Source of the DNA: S015-6 sp964479535
Lineage (GTDB): Bacteria > Desulfobacterota > DSWW01
Length of the DNA: 64,000 nt
Assembly (NCBI GenBank): GCA_964479535.1
Contig: CAYZMM010000031.1
Span: forward strand, 5,496 to 69,495
Direction: 5' to 3'
Every line of letters begins with the position of its first letter. Within the stretch, counting starts at the first letter, position 1. Shown here one piece after another: positions 49,813-56,991 of the stretch. The position numbers and the translations under genes were made by a program. The notes under the pieces are model-generated. The model was not told the DNA's origin. It made no database searches and worked only from the letters and a program-made list of their open reading frames with translations.

Positions 49813-50817
49813 GTGTCTTTTGAATGGAAAAGGAGGCAACCCCTGGATCGTCACAAAGCACCTCCCCCCCTCTTGCTGATCCTTTCCGTCTCGGCCGTGA
49901 CGCTGCTCGTGACAGGCTGTTCCGTCACCGAAGACGCCTGCAATCCTCTCGGCGTAGCCCGATTCGAAGCGGACGGTTCGACCTACACGCTCATCACGAA
50001 CGGCTACAGGCACTTCTCGTGGGATGAAAGCTCGGAAATTCTGCTCTTCGACCACGATGTCGGCACGCTCCTCTGGAAATACGACGCCCTCGAGGCGGGA
50101 GGCCTGTCCAACGCACATCACGCCGAACTGCTCGATGACGAAATGGTCATCGCCGACACGAACAACTACCGCGTCCTCATCGTGGAGGCGAGGAACGGCA
50201 TCTACACGCCCGACCCCGACTTTCAGGTCGTCTGGAACTCACGTATCGACATGGACGGCCTGCTCATCTATCCGAACGATGCGAATTTCCTCTCGAACGG
50301 GAACATCCTGATTACGGAACGGGACCGGCACAGGATCATCGAGGTGGATCGCCACAGCGGGGAAATCGAATGGGAGTTCGGGATCGCCGGGGCGCCGGGT
50401 TCGGACGATGCCCACCTCAACGGCCCGCACAACGCGGACCGCTTGCCCGACGGGAACACCGTGGTCGCCGACTCGTTGAACCACCGCATTCTCGAAATGG
50501 ATCCGGACCATGCCCTCGCATGGAAGTTCTATCCCAGAACCCTGGACTGGCCCCGCGATGCGGACGTGCTCGACAACGGCAACGTCCTGATCACGGATTC
50601 CTCCAACGGACGCGTGCTGGAGGTGACCCGGGAGGGCGAAACCCTCTGGGAATATTCGACAAACATCCTCACGACGCAGACACTGCCCTACGAAGCGGAC
50701 CTGCTGGACAACGGCAACGTGCTGGTTTCCCTCCCGGGCATAGACGGGGGTGCGGTATTGGAAGTGGATACCCCCACGCAGCAAATCGTCTGGCAGTACC
50801 CCCTTTGGCCTTACTGA
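49813..50817 (+). CDS. Beta-propeller lipoprotein (PQQ/NHL-like)
   Basis: An exported protein of about 325-334 residues with lipobox LLVTGC. The body is a run of propeller-like repeats: HHAELLDDEMVIADTNNYRV, PNDANFLSNGNILITERDRH, PHNADRLPDGNTVVADSLNH, PRDADVLDNGNVLITDSSNG and YEADLLDNGNVLVSLP. Each ends near a W-x-Y/F, as in aryl-sulfotransferase and NHL-type propellers. The coordinate given uses GTG at 49813. A strong AGGAGG (49831-49836) instead precedes CTG at 49843, in frame and 6 bases away. No in-frame ATG exists near the start. The function is unknown. Confidence 0.75.
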   Translation: MSFEWKRRQPLDRHKAPPPLLLILSVSAVTLLVTGCSVTEDACNPLGVARFEADGSTYTLITNGYRHFSWDESSEILLFDHDVGTLLWKYDALEAGGLSNAHHAELLDDEMVIADTNNYRVLIVEARNGIYTPDPDFQVVWNSRIDMDGLLIYPNDANFLSNGNILITERDRHRIIEVDRHSGEIEWEFGIAGAPGSDDAHLNGPHNADRLPDGNTVVADSLNHRILEMDPDHALAWKFYPRTLDWPRDADVLDNGNVLITDSSNGRVLEVTREGETLWEYSTNILTTQTLPYEADLLDNGNVLVSLPGIDGGAVLEVDTPTQQIVWQYPLWPY

Positions 50818-50996
50818 GCACCTTTCGTTCAGCCCGACCCCTCCCTGCCCTCGCACATCGCGGCAGTCTTTGTTTCGCTGGAAATCGGCACCGGGATTCG
50901 GTAAGATGGGCGACCGCAATCCGTCACGCCTTGGAGGGGGGCTCTGTTGCATCTGCCCGCGCCGCTCATCTGCTCACCACATGGAGGATGCCGACC

Positions 50997-52163
50997 ATGG
51001 ACTTCAGTTTTTCACCCGAGGAACAGGAACTCATCCAGGAGGTGCGTTCCTTCCTCAAGACCGAGACCACGCCGGCCCTGTTCGAAGAGTGCGAACAACT
51101 GGGGCACATCTACGGAGGCAAGGAGGGGAGGAAGTTCATCCAGAAGTTCGCCTCCCACGGCTGGCTGACGCCGAACTGGCCCGTGGAGTACGGAGGTCTC
51201 GGCACTTCGGCTGCCGTGGCCTTTGCCATACGGGAGGAGATGGCGTACGTGGGGACGCCCCTGGTCTTCGTGGCCGCCCACATGGCGGGCCCCACGATCA
51301 TGCACTTCGGAAGCCAGGAGATGAAAGACAAGTGGCTCCTGCCGATCGCAAGGGGGGAGGTCGAGTTCTGTCTCGGGTACACCGAACCTCAGGCGGGCTC
51401 CGATCTCGCCGCACTGGCGATCCGCGCCGTGGACAAGGGCGACTACTTCCTGCTGAACGGCCAGAAGACCTTCAACACCCACGCGCACGTGGCGGATTAC
51501 CACTGGCTCGGGACGATTACGGACCCGGACGCGAAGAAGTACCGCGGCATGTCCCTAATGATCGTGGATTTGAAGAGCCCCGGCATCGACATCCGGCCCA
51601 TGGTCACCATGGCCGGGTGGCAGACGAACGAGGTCTTCTACGAAGACGTCATGGTCCCGAAGGAGAACCTGGTGGGCGAGTTGAACGCCGGGTTCTTCTA
51701 CGTGATGCACGCCCTGGACTATGAGCGGATGTTCCCGCTGGCGACCTACGGAAGTCTCGTGGACGAGGTGGCCGAGTACGCACGAACCAAGATCGTGGAC
51801 GGCGAACCCCTCGCCAGGAATCCGATCGTCCGCCAGAAGCTTGCGCAGCTGAAGATCGAGTGCGCTGCGAACCGTCATCTGTACTACCGCCTGGCGCACA
51901 TGCTGGACAGCGGTCAGGTGCCGAACTACCAGGCGTCCATGCAGAAGCTCTTCGCCACCGAGACGGCCCAGAGGATCGCCAACACGGCCATGGAGGTGCT
52001 GGGCATGTTCGGCCAGCTGACAAAAGACTCCAAGTGGGCGGTGCTTGCGGGAAAGGCGGAGCGATTCTACCGGACGTGCGTTGTCGAGACGATCTACGCC
52101 GGAACGTCGGAAGTCCAGAGAGGCATCATCGCCCTTCGGGGCCTCGAGCTGCCGAGGAAGTAA
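50997..52163 (+). CDS. Acyl-CoA dehydrogenase (first of a pair)
   Basis: A 388-residue FAD enzyme that forms a double bond in an acyl-CoA. FAD-binding segments are CLGYTEPQAGSDLA (~125-138) and VEFCLGYTEP. The C-terminal segment IYAGTSEVQRGII aligns with the YEGTSQIQ of MCAD, where the catalytic Glu is replaced here by Ala, so a base must come from elsewhere, as in IVD/LCAD-type enzymes. The start at 50997 has GGAGG 9 bases upstream. A second dehydrogenase gene follows 15 bases later, as in heteromeric enzymes of steroid side-chain degradation. Confidence 0.88.
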   Translation: MDFSFSPEEQELIQEVRSFLKTETTPALFEECEQLGHIYGGKEGRKFIQKFASHGWLTPNWPVEYGGLGTSAAVAFAIREEMAYVGTPLVFVAAHMAGPTIMHFGSQEMKDKWLLPIARGEVEFCLGYTEPQAGSDLAALAIRAVDKGDYFLLNGQKTFNTHAHVADYHWLGTITDPDAKKYRGMSLMIVDLKSPGIDIRPMVTMAGWQTNEVFYEDVMVPKENLVGELNAGFFYVMHALDYERMFPLATYGSLVDEVAEYARTKIVDGEPLARNPIVRQKLAQLKIECAANRHLYYRLAHMLDSGQVPNYQASMQKLFATETAQRIANTAMEVLGMFGQLTKDSKWAVLAGKAERFYRTCVVETIYAGTSEVQRGIIALRGLELPRK

Positions 52164-52178
52164 GGGGGGAGAAGAACC

Positions 52179-53303
52179 ATGAATTACGAGCTGAACGAAG
52201 AGCAGAGAATGATCAAGGACTCGGCCAACCGGTTCCTTGCCGAGTCGTGTTCCAGCGATTTCGTGCGAAAGATGGAAGAGGACGAAAAGGGCTACACACC
52301 GGAGTTCTGGAACAAGATGGCCGAACTCGGGTGGATGGGACTCCCCTTCCCGGAGGAGGTCGGGGGCTCGGGCATGACCTTCTTCGACCTGGCCGTTCTC
52401 CTGACGGAGATGGGGTATTTCTGCGCGCCGGGCCCGTTCTTCTCCACGGTTGTCCTGGGGGGACTCGCCGTGCTCGAGGCGGGCAGCGATGAACAGAAGA
52501 AGAGGATCCTGTCCGAACTGGCCGTCGGAAACCGGATCCTGACCCTGGCGTGGCTGGAGGAGAGCGGCTCCTGGGGACCTGCGGGCATCCAGTTCCGGGC
52601 GAAGCCCGAGGGCGGCGGATTCTCCCTTTCCGGCACCAAGCTCTTCGTGCCGGACGCCCACGTGGCGGACACGATCCTCGTGGCGGCAAGGACGGGCGAC
52701 GGCCCCGAGGAGGTCAGCCTTTTCGAGGTGGACGCCAAGGCGAGCGGGGTCGGCATCACGCTTCTCGACTCCTTCGGCGGGGACAAGCTGTGTGAGGTCG
52801 CCTTCGAAGACGTGAAGGTCCCGGAGGAGAACCTGCTCGGCGCGGCGGGCGGCGCCTGGCCCGTGCTGAAAAACACCCTCCTGAAGGCGGCCGTGGGCAA
52901 GGCCGCCCAGATGGACGGTGCGTCACAAATGGCCCTGAAGTTCGCCGTGGACTACGTGAAGGAGCGGGTCCAGTTCGGCAAGCTCATCGGAACCTTTCAG
53001 GCCGTCCAGTTTCACTGCGCCGACATGCTCACCTATGCGGACACGATTCATTTCATGACCTGCCACGCGGCGTGGAAGATCGCCGAAGGGCTCCCCTTCG
53101 AGGAGGAGGCCTCCATGTGCAAGGCCTGGGTGAGCGACTCCCACCGCAGCCTCGTGGGCCTGAGCCACCAGGTGCTGGGGGGCGTCGCCTTCATGGAGGA
53201 GCACGACCTGCAGCTCTACTATCGGCGGGCCAAGGCGGCGGAGCTGGCCTTCGGCGATGCGAGCTTGCATCGAGAGAGGGTCGCCCAGTCCATGGGGCTA
53301 TAA
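52179..53303 (+). CDS. Acyl-CoA dehydrogenase (second of a pair)
   Basis: A 374-residue acyl-CoA dehydrogenase fold with the N-terminal helical domain (EEQRMIKDSANRFLAESCS), the middle beta domain and the C-terminal segment VKERVQFGKLIGTFQAVQF (~265-283), where the Arg-Gln-Phe-Gly motif is kept. The region that carries the catalytic Glu in MCAD is degenerate (QLYYRRAKAAELAFGD). It may be the non-catalytic or FAD-sharing half of a heterotetramer with the preceding gene product. Confidence 0.86.
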   Translation: MNYELNEEQRMIKDSANRFLAESCSSDFVRKMEEDEKGYTPEFWNKMAELGWMGLPFPEEVGGSGMTFFDLAVLLTEMGYFCAPGPFFSTVVLGGLAVLEAGSDEQKKRILSELAVGNRILTLAWLEESGSWGPAGIQFRAKPEGGGFSLSGTKLFVPDAHVADTILVAARTGDGPEEVSLFEVDAKASGVGITLLDSFGGDKLCEVAFEDVKVPEENLLGAAGGAWPVLKNTLLKAAVGKAAQMDGASQMALKFAVDYVKERVQFGKLIGTFQAVQFHCADMLTYADTIHFMTCHAAWKIAEGLPFEEEASMCKAWVSDSHRSLVGLSHQVLGGVAFMEEHDLQLYYRRAKAAELAFGDASLHRERVAQSMGL

Positions 53304-53318
53304 CAGGAGACAGAGCTC

Positions 53319-54323
53319 ATGACGGAGAAGAAACGGGTTGACACGGTACGGCTTCAGAATTTGAGCTACGGGCACAAGCAGGCGGCGGCTCTCCGGGCCG
53401 CCATCGAGCTGGATCTGTTCACGTGTATCTCGCAAGGCGCCGCGAGCATCGCGGAGATGGCGGACGCCCTCGGCATCCGCCCCCTGAACGTGGAGCGGCT
53501 GGTGGTGGCCTGCACGGCCCTCGAGCTGCTCGAAAAGGAGGGCGACCGGTTCCGGAACGCGCCGGACGTGGAGCGTTTCCTCGTGAAGGAGAAGATGACC
53601 TACATCGGACCGTGGATCCAGTTCAACGGGTGGGATTTCGAGCGTTGGAAAGACCTGGCCGACATCATGCGGTCGAAGGAGCCCCCCAAGGTCCTCGGCC
53701 TCTACGAGACCCTGGACGACGACATGGCCCGCATCTACCACGACGCCACCTACACGGTGGGCCTGGGCGCGGGCATGCTCTTCGCCCGCGACGTGGACAT
53801 GAGCCAACGGTCCCGCATCCTCGATCTGGGGGGAGGCTCGGGCGCTTACTGCATCGCCGCCGTTCAGAAGTACCCGCACCTGCGTGCCACCGTGATGGAC
53901 TTCGCGCCCGTCTGCAGGATCGCCCGGGGATTCATCTCCCAGTGGGGGATGGAGGACAAGATCTCCACCCTGCCGGGGGACTTCACGAGCGACGATCTGC
54001 CGCCCGGGGCGGACGTGATGATCATGGCGAGCAACCTGCCGCAATACAACGAGGAGGTCCTCGGAAGGGTTCTGAAGAAGGCCTACGAGGCGATGGCACC
54101 GGGAGGAGAGTACCACGTCTGCGGGGAGACCCTGGAGAACGACAAGCGCGGTCCCGTCGGACCGGCCCTGTGGGGCCTGCACGAAGCGCTCTTCGGAAGC
54201 GAGGGTCGGGCCCACTCGGAAGAGGAGGTCATCGGCTATCTGGAAAAGGCCGGCTTCGTGGACGCCGAGGTGCACCCCTTCGTCCCCGGCTCCCTGACGC
54301 GCATCACCGCGTACAAGCGGTAA
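53319..54323 (+). CDS. SAM-dependent O-methyltransferase-like protein
   Basis: A 334-residue protein with the two-part layout of small-molecule methyltransferases. A winged-helix dimerisation domain (about 15-100, ASIAEMADALGIRPLNVERLV) precedes a class I SAM domain with motif I ILDLGGGSGAYC (~168-179) and DVMIMASNLPQYN (~231-243). Relatives methylate hydroxyl groups of aromatics, isoprenoids or bacteriochlorins. It follows the dehydrogenase pair by 15 bases in an apparent operon; the link to CoA chemistry is unclear. Confidence 0.83.
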   Translation: MTEKKRVDTVRLQNLSYGHKQAAALRAAIELDLFTCISQGAASIAEMADALGIRPLNVERLVVACTALELLEKEGDRFRNAPDVERFLVKEKMTYIGPWIQFNGWDFERWKDLADIMRSKEPPKVLGLYETLDDDMARIYHDATYTVGLGAGMLFARDVDMSQRSRILDLGGGSGAYCIAAVQKYPHLRATVMDFAPVCRIARGFISQWGMEDKISTLPGDFTSDDLPPGADVMIMASNLPQYNEEVLGRVLKKAYEAMAPGGEYHVCGETLENDKRGPVGPALWGLHEALFGSEGRAHSEEEVIGYLEKAGFVDAEVHPFVPGSLTRITAYKR

Positions 54324-54355
54324 CGGGAGCGTGCACCCGGCAGGTCGATGTGCCC

Positions 54356-54507
54356 GGGGGCCGAAACGGGGCCTCGCAGCATCCGCAAGTGCGGATGATT
54401 GCGAGGGGGCAAAGCGACCGAAGCAACCTCCTGCGCTGCCGTAGCACCTTGAACCGGTAGATTGCTTCGGCCCCCTAACGAGGACCTCGCAATATCCGCA
54501 TATGAGG
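54356..54507. repeat. Complex palindromic intergenic element
   Basis: An outer dyad GGGGGCCGAA/TTCGGCCCCC (54356-54365, 54466-54475) encloses a hairpin of CCTCGCA-ATCCGCA with TGCGGAT-TGCGAGG (54372-54406) and a second dyad CCGAAGCAA/TTGCTTCGG (54418-54426, 54462-54470). The CCTCGCA...ATCCGCA string recurs at 54485-54500. It lies between convergent genes. Confidence 0.7.
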
Positions 54508-54540
54508 AGCTCACCGCGACCTGTCCGAAACACCTATGAT

Positions 54541-54667
54541 AAGAGGGCGTCGAGAAATGGCCAGATGCAAGGCGCACGAAATCCTGAGGAACGAGGTAGG
54601 ACTGAAGTCCACCGAGTGACGAAGGATGAGTGCAACGCCGCAGATGGCCGTTTATCGACGCCCTCTT
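54541..54667. repeat. 127-bp intergenic hairpin element
   Basis: Perfect 13-base ends AAGAGGGCGTCGA and TCGACGCCCTCTT (54541-54553, 54655-54667) close a long imperfect hairpin whose inner arms also pair (AAATGGCCAGATGCAAGGCG with the region 54629-54653). It ends exactly where the stop codon of the convergent ferredoxin-like gene begins. From memory, elements with the same inner wording (GCAAGGCGCACGAAATCCTG) are scattered between genes of other Deltaproteobacteria. It may terminate both convergent transcripts. Confidence 0.75.
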
Positions 54668-55681
54668 CTATTTGATCCGGATGTGCTCGATAGGCCGGAC
54701 CTCCTCCAGGCTGAGCGCGTCGTCCGGACAGGTGATCACGCAGTTGCCGCAGCCGTAGCATCTGTCCAGGTCCACAACGGCCACCTCGTCCACGGTGATG
54801 GCGTGAAACTGGCACCGTTCCTCACAGGTGCCGCAACCGGTGCAGGCGTCCCCGTCCAGCTTCACCCGGAAGCGCGAAGGCGCCAGCGCATCCGCGTACC
54901 CGGTCTGGTTGACCAGGAAGAGGCCTGTGCAGCAGCAGGAACAGCAGTTGCACATGAACATGTCCTTCTGGACATTGTTCCGCACCATGTGGACGAGACC
55001 CGCCTCCTCCGCCTCGGCGATCCGCCTCAGGGCCTCTTCGTTCGAGAGCCTCTCGCCCAGGCCGCGTGAAAGCACGACCTCGGCGAAACCGTTGGTCTGC
55101 ATGCAGACCGAGGAGTCGGGTGCGGGGCAGTCCGGACTCCGGTCGTTCTTCCGGGCCTGGAGCCTGCAGGCGCAGGGAAGGGCCGTGATCACCTCCGCCT
55201 CCTCGAAGATCTTCCTTGCCGAGTCGGCATCGAGCACCGTGTTGGTGGACTCCACCGAACGCTCGATCGGAACGACCCGGATCATGGGCGGCACCTCGAG
55301 TTTCTCCAGCATGGGCACCAGGTTCGGCATCTCCTTCAGAACGAGCTCTTCCCACAGCTCGAAGAGCTCCTGGGGCGCGTCGGGCCACAGGACCGTCGCG
55401 TCCCGCAGCTCGATCATGGCCGGAAAGAGCCGGCAAACGTCCGGCCTGTTCATCGGATGGGCAAGCGCGCCCCGCCGCATCAACCGATCGGCAACCTCAC
55501 GGACGCGCTCCTCGGAAAGGCCGGTCTTGCCCGCGATTTCCGCCACGGTCCCGGGCAGGGCCTCGAGGACGGTGAGGTCGTCTTCCCCGTCATAGAGGAT
55601 CGAGAAGATCCGATCCAGCGTTTCCGACCCGGGAAAGCCGAGTTTTGCCGCATACTCTTCCAGAACCTTGGCCGTTGCCAT
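54668..55681 (-). CDS. Winged-helix/Fe-S protein with two 4Fe-4S clusters
   Basis: A 337-residue protein. The N-terminal part (about 35-90) looks like a winged helix (TVAEIAGKTGLSEERVREVADRLMRRGAL). A middle region carries many cysteines (ALPCACRLQARKND...CPAPDSSVC...MFMCNCCSCCC, about 165-255). The C-terminus is a ferredoxin with CTGCGTCEERCQ (~281) and CYGCGNCVITCP (~309). Such proteins accompany UroD-like and corrinoid methyltransferases and probably pass electrons for reductive activation. The gene lies 12 bases downstream of the UroD-like gene. Confidence 0.78.
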   Translation of the reverse strand: MATAKVLEEYAAKLGFPGSETLDRIFSILYDGEDDLTVLEALPGTVAEIAGKTGLSEERVREVADRLMRRGALAHPMNRPDVCRLFPAMIELRDATVLWPDAPQELFELWEELVLKEMPNLVPMLEKLEVPPMIRVVPIERSVESTNTVLDADSARKIFEEAEVITALPCACRLQARKNDRSPDCPAPDSSVCMQTNGFAEVVLSRGLGERLSNEEALRRIAEAEEAGLVHMVRNNVQKDMFMCNCCSCCCTGLFLVNQTGYADALAPSRFRVKLDGDACTGCGTCEERCQFHAITVDEVAVVDLDRCYGCGNCVITCPDDALSLEEVRPIEHIRIK

Positions 55682-55693
55682 TCTTGAAACTCC

Positions 55694-56707
55694 TCAGAAG
55701 GCGCCGTGCTCGTGACACGCCTGTGTGAAGGACTTGATGTTCTCGATTTTGGCCCCGAGAGGAATCTGACATCCCGGGCCGACGACGTACCGGGCCTCAC
55801 CCTGGGAGATGTCCAGACACTTCTTCGCTTCCTTTTCGAGCTGGTCCGGGGTTCCCTGAACGAACAGCATGGGATCCACGTTGCCCATGATCGTGGTCTT
55901 CCCCCGCCCGACCTCGAAGAGCTTCTCGAGTGAAGAGGGGGCGTCGATGCTCATTCCGTCGATCCCGAGACCCAACAGATCCTCGAAGATCGGGTCGATG
56001 AAACCGCAGATATGAAACGAGACGGCACCCCCCTTTTCCTGGACGGCGTCAACGATCTTCTGGTGATAGGGGAGCACATGCTCCCGGTAGATGGCCGGCG
56101 AGATGAGGCTCATGCCCGCGGAGGGGTCTCCGATGACCGGGTGGACGCCCAGCTCCACCGCGGCCAGACAACGGTAGATCACCGTCTCCGTCGTGTAGGC
56201 CATCAGGTCGTGCAGGAAGGGCTTGTCATCGTACATGTCCTCCATCGCCTCTTCGATGCCCCTCAGCTCCAGACCGAAGCTCCACGGACCGCCGATCATG
56301 GTGCAGACCTCGTACTGGGGGAAGGCCTCGGCGCACTTCTCGCACATATCGAGATGGCCGCTGAAGAGCTGATCGTCCCGGGGCGAACGCACCGTCCACT
56401 TGGGCAGTTTCTCCTTCAGGTTCTCCTTCTTGATGCTGGGCGTTTTTCCCATCAGCTTCCGGAAGGCCTCCTGCGCATCGGGCATCAGGGGGTTCAGGGG
56501 GACGAACAGGGCGTCCGAGTCGAGCTCCTCGCACGTGAGCCGGACCGTTTCGAGGGCTGCGTCCGGCTGGGTGAGGAACTGCTCCAGCGTGAACCCGGCC
56601 CTCTCCGCAAAATGCCCTCCCAACAGGAGCATGACGGGATGTCGATCCAGCTTCTCGCCCTTCAAGGCGGCCTGCATCCTCTGCTTTCCGGTAATCGATT
56701 CTGCCAT
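55694..56707 (-). CDS. Uroporphyrinogen-decarboxylase-family methyltransferase (MtaA/MtbA-like)
   Basis: A 337-residue TIM barrel of the UroD family. The zinc site of the methyltransferase branch can be seen as H-x-C in SFHICGF (~240) and a later Cys in GPGCQIP (~314). The uroporphyrinogen-binding Arg motif of true haem enzymes is not present. It probably moves a methyl group between a corrinoid protein and coenzyme or substrate. No corrinoid protein lies in the window. The start follows GGAGGAGAG. Confidence 0.82.
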   Translation of the reverse strand: MAESITGKQRMQAALKGEKLDRHPVMLLLGGHFAERAGFTLEQFLTQPDAALETVRLTCEELDSDALFVPLNPLMPDAQEAFRKLMGKTPSIKKENLKEKLPKWTVRSPRDDQLFSGHLDMCEKCAEAFPQYEVCTMIGGPWSFGLELRGIEEAMEDMYDDKPFLHDLMAYTTETVIYRCLAAVELGVHPVIGDPSAGMSLISPAIYREHVLPYHQKIVDAVQEKGGAVSFHICGFIDPIFEDLLGLGIDGMSIDAPSSLEKLFEVGRGKTTIMGNVDPMLFVQGTPDQLEKEAKKCLDISQGEARYVVGPGCQIPLGAKIENIKSFTQACHEHGAF

Positions 56708-56889
56708 GGTCTCTCCTCCTTCGGTTTCGACGCTTCGTCCGGCTGGACCCTCATGATACGACGATCATCCAATGAATCCAAGCTCTGCCGTGAACACCGT
56801 GCCTCCCCCATCGTTCGAACGAGAATCCCCGTATGGAGAGCATCTCACGGCAGGTGCTTCGAGACAAGTCGCGGAGCAGCCTCGCGACC

Positions 56890-56918
56890 TTGTGCTCAGG
56901 AGGGACCGGTGCTATATT
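56890..56918 (+). promoter_or_regulatory. Predicted extended -10 promoter of the LuxR regulator
   Basis: TTGTGC at 56890-56895, 17 bases and TATATT at 56913-56918, preceded by TGC (extended -10). It supports the translation start at 56992 rather than an upstream in-frame ATG at 56833, which lies before this promoter. Confidence 0.45.
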
Positions 56919-56991
56919 GTCAATTTTGTTGGAAGCTGCACCATTCTTCGTGCTTTGCGAAGGGACCTGGTGTGTTATTAGGCCAAACAGC

